DNA of 64,000 nt from Cyclospora cayetanensis (GCF_002999335.1 NW_020312436.1:62001-126000); one strand, 5' to 3'. Counted from the stretch's first letter, positions 1-11,082 are shown. A program made the numbers and translations. Notes: generated by a model not told the origin, from the letters alone.

Positions 1-2
1 TC

Positions 3-520
3 GGTTATTCTGCGCCACTGGACGGGAATGAGTGGGCGAAAGAGGGAGTGCTTTAAGGGTGTAGCTATGTCCTTGCACCCCAGTTGTCTTCCTCTTTTCC
101 TTCTTAATGCAATAACCTTGAGGGGTGAGGACAACAACGAGATGGAGGGAGGAAGCTCTTTTAAAGCTCAATCCGTAGCTTTCTCCCGCGCTTCTATCGA
201 AATACGAGTTTTTTGAAATGTCCCTTTATGGAGACCCTAGATAAAAGTTTGAATTGCCACTGTGTTGCTGTAGCTGTCCACCTAGGGTCTTCCTAGGCAG
301 AGGCTTCACTAACCTCAAACCCACTACGAAGCCTGATAGCAAGTGTGCCTGGTAGTTCCAAAAGAGCTCCTTTCAATTTCCGTCTCCTTGGTGCCCTCAG
401 CCTCAAGGTTACTTATAGAGGAAGAAAAGGAGGAAGGCATTGAGGTGCAAGGACATTGATACAGCCTTCAAGCACTCCTTCTTTCTCCCACTCATTCGGG
501 CCCAGTGCCACAGAACACCC
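3..520. repeat. Imperfect inverted repeat, arms about 3-104 and 419-520
   Basis: The reverse complement of 419-520 matches 3-104 at roughly four bases in five with almost no gaps. Both arms contain the peptide-like stretch MSGRK(R/K)EC, read on + in the left arm and on - in the right arm. The spacer is about 310 bases and shows no recognisable gene. The left arm may run off the window. It could be a pair of oppositely oriented copies of a dispersed repeat or the ends of a small non-autonomous element; no target-site duplication can be checked here. Confidence 0.6.
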
Positions 521-1624
521 AACAGCGCATAATTTGATTCTTGTGAAGCACTGAGCTGATCGACTCTACATTGCAACCGACCGCATGTGCGAAGAGCCAC
601 GGCAAACAGTTGTATATTCTTGAATGACACGTTTTAGATATAAGCAGCAAGGTGGATGGTACCGAGATGGATCTTCTAGCCCACTAGAGTAGCCGTCTCT
701 CGTTGAAGGTGCTGCGAGTCCTGACTAGATGTAGGCAGCTGCACACTAAGCTAGCCATCGACTACAGAGCAAGTTGGGGTAACGGGTTTCCCAAAAGGCT
801 TTTATGGTTGCAATATCTTCCCACAGCCCCTCAGGCTCTGGCTCTTGCATGGAGAGAGGTGTTGTGCGGAGTACCTTACTAGGGCCTACGCCCAAGCACC
901 CATGATCATAGTTCCCTCATAGCCTCTAACTCACGGCAAATGGCATATATATATGCATGCTAAGGCTTCCTTGGGCCTGAGGTGTAGGGTGGCGCTGTGT
1001 AGGGCGGGTCTGGGGCTGGAGGCTGCATTACGGACTGATTTATGAACTGGTGTTTAGGGCCTAGGTTATACTACACGCATGCGTTTCGCCTAGTAGTGAT
1101 TTAAGAATTTTCATGCAGCGAAGAAGAATAACACAGAACTTGACCGACAGCCCCCTTGCCGGTGGAAGAAGCGCTCGAGGGTTTACAGGAGAACACATCA
1201 AGGCAATAGCAAACAGATCGACATGCTGATGTAAGGAGAAAAATCTTCTTTTCAGATCTAGCGAAAAGATAGATCTCCAGGCCCTGGAACAGCCACAGCA
1301 TGCCTCAAGGAGCAGCCACTGGTGGGGCCCCCGCAGTGGGTTGGGCCCCCGGTACCCGCGTGAACGCGAGTTGCCCGGCGATGGCTCCTTTGTCGCGCTT
1401 TGCGGCAAGGGTGTAAGAAGTTTCGTTTCTATTATTGATGACGACAGGCGCTTTCTGAGTCCTTTGTGTGCAAATCTTCATCCGGCCCCCTTAAAACACG
1501 TGCGCGCCGTAGAGCAGTGTTGTTTTTGTGACGATTCTTTTTTCTGCGGCGCTCCTTTTTTCTCGCTGCGTCGGATCATTACGGGGCCCTTATTAGGGCC
1601 CCGTAACGATCCGTCTGGGAGCTT
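521..1624. other. No gene recognised
   Basis: Only short ORFs without family resemblance or credible exon structure. A short TA-rich stretch (tatatatatgcatgc) lies near 946-960. An inverted pair of GGGGCCC-type blocks around 1583-1606 immediately precedes the small membrane-protein gene and may form a hairpin in its upstream region. Confidence 0.4.
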
Positions 1625-2083
1625 ATGGTCTCTCGTGCTAATCTGTCTGGAACCCTGCGGGGAGTGCTGCAGAAGGCTAGGGCCGTCTTCACTTGCGTCG
1701 CAGGGGGCCCTTCCAGCTCCGCGGGGGCCTTCTCGAGGGGGGCCGCCTCCATCAAGGGATTAACTCGCAAGGGGTCTTTCCTTCCCGCGGCTGCTGCCCG
1801 TGTGAAACAGCGCACAGTCTCTGCAAACGAGCAGCTGGGGGCCTGGGCTCTCAGGGAGGCGGCCCCAGCCTTCAGGGTAAGGGGCAACAAGTATGCGTCC
1901 TACCCCGGGGCCCCCCCCGTGGCGGGAGGTTCTCAGATGCCTTTAGAGCAGCAGAAGAAGGCGAATCTTCTCTCCGGGATACTAATCCTGGGGGCAGCCA
2001 CGGTCCTTATTGGAACGCCGCTGTATCTGAACAGGCGCTACGGGGTGCAGGCCGACAAATATAGGCAAGGGGGCTCTCCCTGA
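1625..2083 (+). CDS. Small single-TM protein, probably mitochondrial
   Basis: A single-exon ORF of 152 residues starting at ATG 1625. The N-terminal ~65 residues are rich in Arg, Lys, Ser and Ala with almost no acidic residues, like a mitochondrial presequence. One hydrophobic segment lies at about residues 114-135 (NLLSGILILGAATVLIGTPL), followed by a short basic tail with NRRYG and DKYRQGG. This leader-TM-short-tail layout is common in small subunits or assembly factors of inner-membrane respiratory complexes, including apicomplexan-specific ones, but I do not recognise the family. A GGGGCCC inverted pair lies just upstream. Targeting and complex membership are inference. Confidence 0.6.
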   Translation: MVSRANLSGTLRGVLQKARAVFTCVAGGPSSSAGAFSRGAASIKGLTRKGSFLPAAAARVKQRTVSANEQLGAWALREAAPAFRVRGNKYASYPGAPPVAGGSQMPLEQQKKANLLSGILILGAATVLIGTPLYLNRRYGVQADKYRQGGSP

Positions 2084-3649
2084 CGACGACGTGCGTCGCG
2101 CAGGGACGCCTGCCTGCCCCTGTTACAACAGGGCGCGTCGGATTTCATCTGCACTTGCTCGGGGGAGGAAGCGGGGTCCTGGGATGCGATGTGTCAGCAC
2201 TGGGGCTAAAGAAAAGGCGGTGTACTCTTTCGGGAGTGCGAGAGTTCCTCAGCAGACGCTAGCTCTTTAGGTGGGTAAATATATGTGTATGTACGTTTAT
2301 AAATCCAGTCGTACGAGGCATTGGCTCTAGAAAGGACGGCTCCCCGAAGCGAAGGGCCCCCTATGGCTCCAACGCTGGTCCTGCATCAGAGAGCGAGCCC
2401 CCTGCGATCTCGTTCCAAGACCCCTTTTAGTCCAGGGGCTTCCTAGCTGACTCTTGTTTCTAAAGGCGCAGTCGCCTTGAACTCACGAGGTGAGAAGGCA
2501 TTTGCGTGGCGTGGGTTTTTTGCCTACAAAGCGGCGCTAGGGGAGAAGAGAAGCTTCTGCTGATGGTCCTTCTTTTATGGGGTCTTTTTTTTTGAAGCTC
2601 TTTAGTGTGCCCCAGCTTGAGCTACCCCCAGGCCTCAACATCGTCCATGTCTGAACACGAGGCTATGCCGGTCTGGCCTTACTTCAAGAACCAGCGCTCA
2701 CGCCGCGAGCGACATAGGCTGCACGGTGTGCGTCCTTAGAGGCAAAATGCGTAGGGGCCATCCCCCTAAACAGTCAGGCGACGGTTTCCTGAAGGCGAGC
2801 CTAAGAGGGAGGTAATCCCCGGGGTAGGGAGCTTAGAGACTCAGCTATTTGCCTGCTGGAAAGGCTTACAGAAAATGAGGCTTGAAGGGTGTAGGCTTTG
2901 AATCATGGGTATCCTTCAAGCACCCCCGCTGTCAACAATTTCCACGAGCGAGCGGCTCAGGACGTTGCGTTAGGCCCTTTATGACCTTTCGGATCTCTCT
3001 AGAGTCAACGGTTCGGGCTTCTGTACATCCGCATCGAGGGGTTCAGAGCTTAGAGGGTCACTGCTCTGTGTGGCTGGGGGCCCCTGCCGGCGGGGCCCCC
3101 TGCTCCCTGGCTTGGGGTCTCTTGCGGGCGAAGGGCAGCAACCAGAGCTCCTTCTGCCGTTCAGTCCTCTTGCGCAGCTTCTAAAGTTTCAATAGTTCGT
3201 GTTTTCGCCTTTCATGTCGCTCCCTCGCCGGGGCCCCCGCAGAAGGCTTCGAGCGTGTGCTTGCAGCACAAGCGCCGGTGAGGCGCGAGTGGCGCCCAGG
3301 GAGTCGCACTCCCCGTTCTGAGGGTGGCTGCCTGCATAATTGCGGCCTTTATTCGTGGAGGAATCTCCAGGAAGGGTGACTTGGGAGGGGGGAGGGGCCC
3401 CTGGGGGCCCCTGTGAGATGCGCTGCGCCGAAGGGGGTCCCTGCGGCCTTCTTGAGGCAGCGCGCCGCCAACTCGCTGCAGCAGCAGCAGAGCCCGCTTT
3501 GCTCTTGTGTCGAGAAGCGGCAGCAGCGATCACATGCGGAAAGGCTCCACCACGAACCTCGAAGATAGTCAGACGACACCCACCCTAGGCCCTCCGGGGA
3601 AGAGTAGGCCCTCAAGTGCTCGGGTAGAGCAAGCCCCCTCCAGAGAAGC
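2084..3649. other. Intergenic, no gene recognised
   Basis: Short ORFs only. A 9-bp-arm hairpin (gcttgaagg ... ccttcaagc) lies near 2880-2925 and resembles part of the inverted-repeat arms at the left edge of the window. CAG triplets near 3480-3530 are read as Ala, Gln or Cys depending on frame. Confidence 0.35.
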
Positions 3650-5464
3650 ATGCATCCGATGGACCCCCTCGTCGCTGCCGAAAGCGAAGGGCGCTCAGGA
3701 ACGTTCGCGGCGCTGAAGGAGGGGGCCTTAGCGGAGGCGTCTCCCCGCGCGGCGGCCGAAGGGGGGGGCCCCTCAGCAGACTTCCCAGAAGGCCCCTCTC
3801 CCGAAGGCTCCTGGTGTGCAGGGGCGGAGGGGCGCGTTGAGGCTTTGGCTTCAGAGGGGGCTCCTGCAGCGGGCCTTGTCGACTTGACAGAGCAGGGGGA
3901 ACCTGGCTCGGTGGCGTGTCTGCTGCTCGACAGTCTGTATGCGTCTCTGGCTGCGGAGCTGCAGCAGCTAGAACCTCTGACGCCTGAGCAGCAGCTGCGA
4001 CAGCGCAGGCATGAGGTGTACCAACACCTGAGGGCTCGATGGGGGCCCGCAGATACGCCTCAGTACAGAGCGCAGCTTGTGGAAAGGCTGCAGCGGCTGC
4101 GAGAGGCCAACATCCAGCGCCGAGGGCAGCAGCAGCAGCAGCCGTCTCTCGGAAATGTCGAGGTGCTGCTGCTGCAGGGAGCAGCCAAGGTAACACCCAC
4201 GCGGGCCGTTCTGCGGGCGCTTCCCGTGAAGGGCGAGGAGGCCCCAGGGGCCCCTCCCCTCCAAGTCGCCACAGCAGCGAGGGAGGCCCTCCAGGAGACT
4301 CGAGGCTTCACGCAAGATCCCGCTGCTGCAGCTGCTGTGCTGCTGCTGCGGCGCAGACGCGCGGCAGCAGCAGCAACAGCCGCGAGGGCAGCGACGAGGG
4401 GTCGTGGGAAGGAGGGCCTTAGGAGGCATGCGTCTGCCCAAGGACGCCTTTTGTCGTTTCAAGAAAAGGGCCTCACTGCTGCCTCCAAAACGCGACAACA
4501 GCGGCGGCTTGGAGCCGCTCCAGCAGCTCCGACTGCTTCTGGGGGCCCTCCCTTGACGCGCCGCGCCAGTAGAGCCGCCCGCAGCGCAGAGTTTGACAGC
4601 GCAACAACTGCAGCAACTGCAACTGCAAGTGCAACAACTGCAGCAACTGCAACTGCAAGTGCAAGTGCAACAACAACAGCAACTGCAAGTGCAAGTGCAA
4701 CAACAACAGCAACTGCAAGTGCAAGTGCAAGTGCAACAGCTACTGCAACTGCAACAGCAGCAGAAAGAGCAGCAGCTTTGTGTAGCAGCAAGCAGAAGGC
4801 ACCCAAGGCAGCACTCCAAGACGAAGCCACGGATCTGCTCGATGGCGGGGCAGGTTCCTCTTCAGGGATGCTGTCTCAGTTGGCTGCAGCCCTTAAGGGG
4901 CCTCCTGAGGCCGTTCCAGTAGGCGCGTCGCGTTCTTTGCTGCAATGCTGCGTCTGCAAGGCCTTCTTTGGGGCCCCCCGAGATCTGCTGCTGCATGTGG
5001 GGCCCCGACCCCTGCTGGAGGCGAAGAGTTCCCATTTGAGCGACCCTTTTGCTGCCGATCAAGAGGCGCTCTCTAACGCGACTTTCATGACAGCAGCACG
5101 GCAGGGGACCGCACCCGACGTCCAGGGGGGCCCTCCCCGCGTAAACGACGAGAAGATGCTCACGGTAGGACGCCGCTGCAGAGTTTCTAGAAACGACACA
5201 CACGCTGAGGGAGGCGCTTGTTCGAAAGAGCCGCTGAGAGCGCTGCTGCTTTTTGCGGCCTCGTCTGCCGCCTTGCAGTGTCTACGCTGGAAGCGCTGCA
5301 CAGCGCTTCGCGCTGCTTTGCCTTCCTCCTCTCCATCAACCTGGGAGTGTGGGCTTGGTATGCACGCGTCTACTCAGCGTTCCTTCCTCGGTTATGACGC
5401 TGGAGTTCGTCCCCCCAGTAGGGCCACGTCGCTCTTCCGTTTCCGTTCTCTGCCTGCTTGGTAA
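3650..5464 (+). CDS. Repeat-rich hypothetical protein (Ala/Thr/Gln tracts)
   Basis: An open frame of 604 codons from ATG 3650. Residues ~90-165 look like a genuine helical domain rich in Leu, Gln and Arg (ELQQLEPLTPEQQLRQRRHE and VERLQRLREANIQ). A run of six-base GCAACT/GCAAGT units at ~4600-4770 gives an Ala/Thr/Ser tract at about residues 315-370. A Cys pair (QCCVCKAFFG) follows near residue 430. The last ~100 residues are of poorer quality and may be read-through of an intron, so the true 3' end may differ. No family is recognised. The opposite-strand ORFs here are Cys- or Leu-rich shadows of the same repeats. Confidence 0.5.
   Translation: MHPMDPLVAAESEGRSGTFAALKEGALAEASPRAAAEGGGPSADFPEGPSPEGSWCAGAEGRVEALASEGAPAAGLVDLTEQGEPGSVACLLLDSLYASLAAELQQLEPLTPEQQLRQRRHEVYQHLRARWGPADTPQYRAQLVERLQRLREANIQRRGQQQQQPSLGNVEVLLLQGAAKVTPTRAVLRALPVKGEEAPGAPPLQVATAAREALQETRGFTQDPAAAAAVLLLRRRRAAAAATAARAATRGRGKEGLRRHASAQGRLLSFQEKGLTAASKTRQQRRLGAAPAAPTASGGPPLTRRASRAARSAEFDSATTAATATASATTAATATASASATTTATASASATTTATASASASATATATATAAERAAALCSSKQKAPKAALQDEATDLLDGGAGSSSGMLSQLAAALKGPPEAVPVGASRSLLQCCVCKAFFGAPRDLLLHVGPRPLLEAKSSHLSDPFAADQEALSNATFMTAARQGTAPDVQGGPPRVNDEKMLTVGRRCRVSRNDTHAEGGACSKEPLRALLLFAASSAALQCLRWKRCTALRAALPSSSPSTWECGLGMHASTQRSFLGYDAGVRPPSRATSLFRFRSLPAW
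4595..4770. repeat. GCAACT/GCAAGT hexamer tandem repeat
   Basis: Tandem six-base units GCAACT, GCAAGT and GCAACA run for ~170 bases without a stop in several frames. The host frame reads Ala-Thr/Ala-Ser; another + frame reads Gln-Leu/Gln-Val; the minus strand reads Cys-Ser/Cys-Thr or Leu-Ala/Val-Ala. Lies within the preceding ORF. Confidence 0.85.
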
Positions 5465-6923
5465 GCCTCTTGCACAGTTCCGTGGGGCGAGCCTGCCTTT
5501 GGGATGTGACAGCACGCACGCTGTGCTCGCGTCGCAGCAAGGCAAGACAGCGAAAGGGGGACGGGGGTAGAAGAGGAGGAAGATCGGCTTGCTCGCTCGA
5601 AACTAGAGCCGCCGCGCAGGCGCACAGGTCCCTTGCGGGAGGGCCCTAGTCCGCACAGCTTTTCGGAAGGCAGCGCTGACAGCCTTTGCCTCGTTTTGCA
5701 TCCATCATGCCCTTAGCAGCGCTGCAAGGCGTGTCAGAAAGGCGCCTCGTCTGCGGTGCACGAGGGGGACGGCGCATAGGGATTTTGAGAGCGAGATCGA
5801 AAGCCATGAAAAATCCCAACTCGTCACCTATGGGATTCATTGAATTCGTGGAGGCTTGACTCCCGTTGTGCCTGTTGCAGCCGCGCTCGCGAGATGCTGA
5901 GGCGCTTTGGGGTCTTCTTCAGCGCAGATCTCATGCGAAAACGGTGCGTTCACGGAAAAGGCAGATCCACAAATAGAACTGTACCCTAGGAGTGGGGGCC
6001 CCACGCCTCTTCGCGTCAGGCAGGCCGCTGTGAGATTTTCGTCTCTGTCTGCGCGGACCTTTCATCGGCGCACTTCTTCTCCACTGCCCGTCATTATCGG
6101 CTGCTTGAGCCCTCTCCCCTTTTTTCTCGTCAGGCTGGGGGCCCTCGCAGCAGAGCCACCGGAGGCAGCGTGCCCTTTTGACGAGGCTGGCGAGGACGGG
6201 ATTTCTCACGCGCTACCCAGGCAAGCACACACCCCGCACACACTGGCGTCTCTGGAGGGCACCTTCTTAGGAGGCCAAAGTGTTTGAGGGGGCCCCCGTA
6301 GAACGCGGCGAGTGCACGTCCTTGAGACGGCCTCCTCCGTGCATGCGTTTCGAGATGATCGCGGATACCACCACTTTTGAAGGGCGCGGGAGGCTGGGGG
6401 AGAGGGCCTCATCGCGTGGTGTGTCGTGCTCGTTCTGAGACTGCTGCTGCGTAGGCAGTCAACCGGCGGTCCCCTACCAGTGGAGGAGGAGGTGATAAAG
6501 CAAGCTTTTCAGCAGGTATAAGGCCCTAGCATTTCGCTCGACTCTCTGGGTCCGTTGAGAGTCTTCTGAAGGTGCAGCGCCAGCAGCAGCAGCCGCTGCC
6601 GCTACGCGGGCTGCCTTCTTCAAGGGTCTCTGATCGCCGCTCTTTGGCTGCCGTGCTGCGCTGTTTAGGAGCTGCAACAGATATTTCCCGACTTTGCCGT
6701 CTTTTATTTAGGACCCTGCAAGACACCTGAAGCCTTCAAGGTATCTCTCTCCCCATGCGAGCCTGACGGGAAGACTCTTGAAAGGCATTCCCACGAGCCA
6801 TAGTCCCCCCGGTGCCACGCGCAACCCTCGAGCACACCGCATGAGGAAGGGGCTATAAGCCGCGCAGCTCGAGGCCCCTCCTCGACAGATCTGCCTCCGG
6901 CAAACACTAAGAGCCGTACAGGC
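5465..6923. other. Intergenic, no gene recognised
   Basis: No ORF here has family resemblance or a convincing chain of splice sites. A short GCA-type tract at ~6575-6615 reads as poly-Ala on either strand and is the only repeat of note. Confidence 0.35.
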
Positions 6924-7859
6924 GTGGGTGTTGGGGACCTCTTTCCAGTGCAACCTGCAGCCACTCGCGCGTGCATGCCGAACGGTCGCGTACAGTTCTC
7001 GAATTCACCCGATTTTAGGCGCGCTTTTTGGCGGGAAAGATTCTTGCCAAGGCCGCCGCTAGCCGGCTGGCTGCGCGCTGCGCATGCACATGCACAACAC
7101 TCATTAGCTGTGCTTCCGTGCGGGTGTGTGCAGGGCCCCGAGGAGACACTGCTGCACGGCAAGCGTGCGCCGCAGCAGCAGGCAATGCAGCTCACCAGAA
7201 AGGTCTGCACGAACGGAGAAAAGGAAAGAAAGGCAAAGACTTCAGCGCAAATATATATATGGGCTTCACCGCCTCAGAAATCCCGTTGCGTATGCGTTTA
7301 CCGTTGGTTACTGCCGTGTATGCGTTTGTGCCCTCCAGGTAGCTTTGCGAGCCGCTGCTCGCTACCCATGCGTGTTGCTGTCTTTGCTGCAGGGCATGAC
7401 GTTCATCAGCACTTGGGTGTTTCTGAGAAAGTCGAGGCTCCGGGAGGGAATTTGCGTCTTCTTTCCCACAGGTCGAAAGCGGAGCCTTTCTTCCGGGGGG
7501 GGCCTTTGGGGGGCTCCACATGCAAAGTTCGGTACGTTTCCGTTTTCTTTACTCTTTCTCTCTCTCTCTCTCTGTGTCTGTGTCTGTGTCTGTGTCTGTG
7601 TGTCTGTCTCTTTCTCTCTGTCTCTCTCTCTCTCCCTCTGTCTCTTTCTCTCTGTCTCTCCCTCCGTCTCTGTCTCTCTGTCTCTGTCTTTGTGCAATTT
7701 CTTGAACAAGACGCGAGGTGGGGGACGCCTTTCCGTGCAGGACGAGGGCTGTGCATCTTGATACGCTCAGGGTCTGCTGTCATATTGCTGGAGGCGACTC
7801 CCTACGGTGTCTTTGGAATACCACGCACAGGGGAACCGCGCTGCCGCGGCCTGAGGTGA
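6924..7859 (+). CDS. Possible multi-exon hypothetical gene (uncertain)
   Basis: An open frame of 311 codons that probably mixes exons and introns. Three pieces look coding and are bounded by plausible splice sites: after ctgtgcag-like sequence near 7130 (GPEETLLHGKRAPQQQAMQL), after ctgcag at ~7392 (HDVHQHLGVSEKVEAPGG), and a last piece from ~7710 to the stop at 7859 (ILLEATPYGVFGIPRTGEP). Between the last two lies a TCTG/TC microsatellite that is almost certainly intronic. No family is recognised. It could be 5' material of the gene at 8.4-10.8 kb or an independent short gene. Confidence 0.25.
   Translation: MGVGDLFPVQPAATRACMPNGRVQFSNSPDFRRAFWRERFLPRPPLAGWLRAAHAHAQHSLAVLPCGCVQGPEETLLHGKRAPQQQAMQLTRKVCTNGEKERKAKTSAQIYIWASPPQKSRCVCVYRWLLPCMRLCPPGSFASRCSLPMRVAVFAAGHDVHQHLGVSEKVEAPGGNLRLLSHRSKAEPFFRGGPLGGSTCKVRYVSVFFTLSLSLSLCLCLCLCLCVCLFLSVSLSLPLSLSLCLSLRLCLSVSVFVQFLEQDARWGTPFRAGRGLCILIRSGSAVILLEATPYGVFGIPRTGEPRCRGLR
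7552..7692. repeat. (TC)n/(TG)n microsatellite
   Basis: About 140 bases of mixed TCTC, TCTG and TGTG units. Open frames on both strands (Ser/Leu/Val/Cys or Glu/Arg/Thr runs) are by-products of the repeat. Confidence 0.9.
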
Positions 7860-8312
7860 CTCCCGCTACACACTCTAGACTTCACGCTCCTTGAAAAAAT
7901 CTCTATTTGCGCTACCCTTCGCCCCTGTAGTCAACAAGGGGCAGCAGCCCCCGTCGCGAGGGGCTCTGTGCCTGGGTGGCAGTAGGTGCAAACGTTCTGG
8001 CAGCCTTTTCCGTCGGGGTGTCTTTCTTAGCGAAGAGCCTCGGATTCATTGATAGCTTACGGGGGCTCTGGCATTGCGTGTGGTTGCGTGTGGGACCCCA
8101 GATGGGCGCTGGCGCCGCAGAGGGGCCCCCTAGGGCTTGGGGGCCCCCAGATGCCGCTCCGCAGCGCCTCTGAAGGGGCCTTCCTCCCCCTCAGCTACTT
8201 GCCGCAGTTAAAGGAGGGCGAACCAGCAGCAGCGTAAGGGCAACCGGGGCGGCACCCCTAAGAAGCGAACCCACGAGGCAACGGGGTCATAAAGATCAGC
8301 GTTTCAGCTATT

Positions 8313-8420
8313 ACTACTGCTGCTGATGCTGCTGGTACTGCTGCTGATGCTGCTGGTACTGATGCTGCTGGTGCTGCTGATGCTGGTACTGATGCTGCTG
8401 ATGCTGCTGCTGCTGCTGCG
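8313..8420. repeat. CTG/CTGATG/CTGGTA triplet repeat
   Basis: Imperfect CTG-based repeat with GAT and GTA interruptions, about 108 bases. The minus strand reads Gln with His and Tyr. It precedes the coding region beginning near 8.45 kb on the + strand, and its own coding status is unclear. Confidence 0.85.
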
Positions 8421-8452
8421 CTCGCAGGTGGGCGCCTCCTTCGTCTTCCTGG

Positions 8453-10831
8453 GTGTTTTCATCAGCTGGTGCTGAGGCGGACGTTGCAGCTGTCAAGGTT
8501 CGCGTGCAGTGGACTGGCAGCAGCAGCCGCCGCAAGAGGCTCGACGTCTCAGTGCGATCCTTCGGGCTGCCGATTAGGCTTCTCAAGAAATTCCTCTTGG
8601 GAACTCCTTCCCTCAAACCGTGGTCTTTGGCACCGTTACATGCAGGGGGAACGGATTGGAGGTCTCTTGCCACTCGAACGCTCCTTCCGTTTGCACGGAG
8701 GAGGGCTGTAGCATATAGAGGCTGCAACTTCTCCCTGTACCGCTGCACGTGGCAACAAGGAGGCTGCTATTGGGGAATTCCTCTGGGGCCTCCTGCGGAG
8801 GAGATCGACGGTGTGCTCACCCAGAAGGACAAGCAAACTCTAAGAGCAACGCGGGAGGTCCTAAGGCAAAACTGGAGAGAGAACCTCAAGAGCTTTGCAG
8901 TTCAAATTGAAGTAGGTGGAGATTTCTACTGCCCTCCTTTCGTTGCTGTGTCTTCTGTGCCGCTGCCGCCTTGGCCTGGTGTTTCTCTTCGGCTCGCTCC
9001 GTCCTCTGTGTGTGCGTCTGGGTCTGTCTGTATAGACACATATCTATTGCCAGCTATGCGAAATTACTAAAGATCAGACTTTGCAATTTTTGCATCCGCC
9101 TTGGTTAGAGGCGGCATACGCCTCCCCTGTCCCGCGCGCACGCGTAGTGTTGGCGTCTCGGGAGCCTCTCTCGTGTGTTTGTTGTCGTTCTGCTGCGTAT
9201 TGCTTTCCTTTGTATAGCTCCGTGTTTGTTTAGCCGGCGCTGCTGCTGGTGCCACACATGCGAAGGGACACTGCTGGGTGTTGGGATTGATGGCGCTTGA
9301 GTGGTTGATATATGTATATCCCTGTGTGTATATGTGTGTATGCATGTGTGTGTGGGTTGTGTCTGTGAATGCATGAGTACGTGTGTATGTAAGTTGCGTC
9401 TTTGTATGTACATGTGTATGTGTGTGTATGTAAGTTGCGTCTTTTATGCACACGTATATGTATGTGCATGTGGGTTGTTGTGAATCCCCTTCTCAGCTAT
9501 CGTCTGCGGCGGCAGGCCAAAGCTCAGCAGCTGCTGCTGCAGGCACCCGATACGAGCGCCTCCTAAGAATAGCAGCAGCGGAGGAAGCGAGTGCAGCAAA
9601 GGCCTTTGCAGCGACGCCTTTCGCTGCGGTCTACAACGGCCTATGTGTTCATCGGCATCTGGCGCTGCAGCAGCAGATGCTGCAGCAGCACCTCAGAGCA
9701 GCCCGGGAGCGTTTTGAGGGCCTCCTTGCGCCAGCTGCTGCAGCTTTATCGGATGCAGCGGCTGTCTCTCCAGACGCGGCGCAGGCTGCTGCAGCAGCCT
9801 CCGAGGATGACGTGAGCGGAAGAGAGCGAGAGGCATTTCAGGTGCTGGAGGGGCCCCCCCTTGGCGGGGCCCTCCAGCAGCCCACGCACCAGCAAGAAGA
9901 GGAGGCGCAGAAGCCCCCAGCAGCAGCGGCAGCTCCGAAAGGCGAGACAAGCGAGGAGCCCCTCCGAGTCTTGCACCGTGCATCGAAGCGGCCGTTGTCT
10001 TCTGCCGCTGCTCCAGAAGCGGGGGGGGGGCCCTCCGCGCCTTCTGGGCGTCGCCGAACGCTGCGCCGGGGCCCCCGGGTGGGGGCCCTCGGGGCCCTGA
10101 GCGAAATAGACAGTCTCATCCGGCCCACGAGTTTGGACTTGGCGTCTCTGGGCGCATCTGCGCTGCCTCTCTCTCTGGCAAGCAGCAAATTCAACAGAAA
10201 TCCCTACGAGCACCACGCGCTCATCGTGGGGGCCTTCTGCCTCGCCTCGCATGCGTTCTACGCAGCCCGATCGGGGGCCCCAGGGAGCCAGCCAGGCACG
10301 CTTGGCGCGCAACCGGATCTCCTGCACGGGGAGCTGTACGAGGGCCCCCAGCAGGGCCTGCACGGGGAGCGGGGGGCCCCTTTCCTGGGTGCCCTCCATG
10401 ACGCGACGGCCGCCGACTTTAGGATTGGCAGGGAGGCCCTTAGAGTCACCGAGCAGCGAGAGCGCGAAGCCCACAAAGAAGAGCACTCGTGGCTTCGGCA
10501 GACTCGACGAATCAGCACCCGCCGCAGCAGTGGCTTTGTGAGCTGCTGCATGCACAGCTGCAGCAGCGCGGAGGCGGGGGCTGCCGCCAGTGCCCTCCCA
10601 GAGATCGACGCGAGGGCCCTTGCAGCCCTCTGCCCCTTTTCTCCGCCTTCAGAAGCGGCATCGGATGGCGGCTCGCCAAAGAGACGCGGCGCGTCTAAGA
10701 GCAGCCGCCGAAAGAGGCACCTTCGTGCGCGGGCCCATCCTTATGCAGGCGCTTCCGCTGCCCCCCGTGAGCAGCCACCAGAGAGGCCTCACAGGCAAGA
10801 AGGGCCTCCATGCGACTCTTCTGTCTCTTGA
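8453..10831 (+). CDS. Ala-rich helical hypothetical protein, at least two exons
   Basis: Two exons join in phase 0. One ends at 8911 (...LRQNWRENLKSFAVQIE, donor GAA|GTAGGT). The next runs 9497-10831 (acceptor ttctcag, starting LSSAAAGQSS). The intron holds a TG-rich microsatellite. The 5' end is unknown because the frame at 8453 opens on GTG, not ATG. The protein is helical, with an EIDGVLTQKDKQTLRATREV segment, then Ala-rich stretches and Gln-rich LALQQQMLQQHLRAARERF. A conserved-looking core, SSKFNRNPYEHHALIVGAF, lies about halfway through the last exon. No family is recognised. Near the 3' end a second + frame (10590-10901) is also open, so the last ~80 residues could be wrong if a late intron exists. 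Confidence 0.55.
9301..9478. repeat. TG/TATG-rich microsatellite
   Basis: Imperfect TGTGTA/TGTATG units inside the intron of the gene at 8.45-10.83 kb. The minus-strand ORFs of Thr-His-Tyr here are artefacts. Confidence 0.85.
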
Positions 10832-11082
10832 CGAGGCAGGCGCTCTGCCCCTGCCTCGCCAGTTTCGCAGGGTTAGGGGTTTTACAGAGGGCTGCCCCTG
10901 ACGCGTGTGCGGGGGGGGAGAAGGCGGCGAGGATTTGCAGCCGTGAGTTGGGTAGGATTTCCGCTGTTGTCGGGGTCGACTAGGATTGGGCCTGGTTGGA
11001 AGGCCGTCTCTACTAGGGTTGCAGAAGGGCTCGTCGCGCCGCTGGGTACCCTTCGCGCTGAGAAGGCGCATTTCCCATAGGA

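Noticed and set aside
3968..4830. Minus-strand ORFs full of Cys/Ser or Leu/Ala/Val
   Set aside because: They are complementary readings of the GCA-based hexamer and triplet repeats in the + strand ORF and lack any non-repeat domain.
9746..10555. 269-residue minus-strand ORF
   Set aside because: Antisense to a + strand exon with a good acceptor and phase-0 junction; composition follows the opposite strand's Ala codons.
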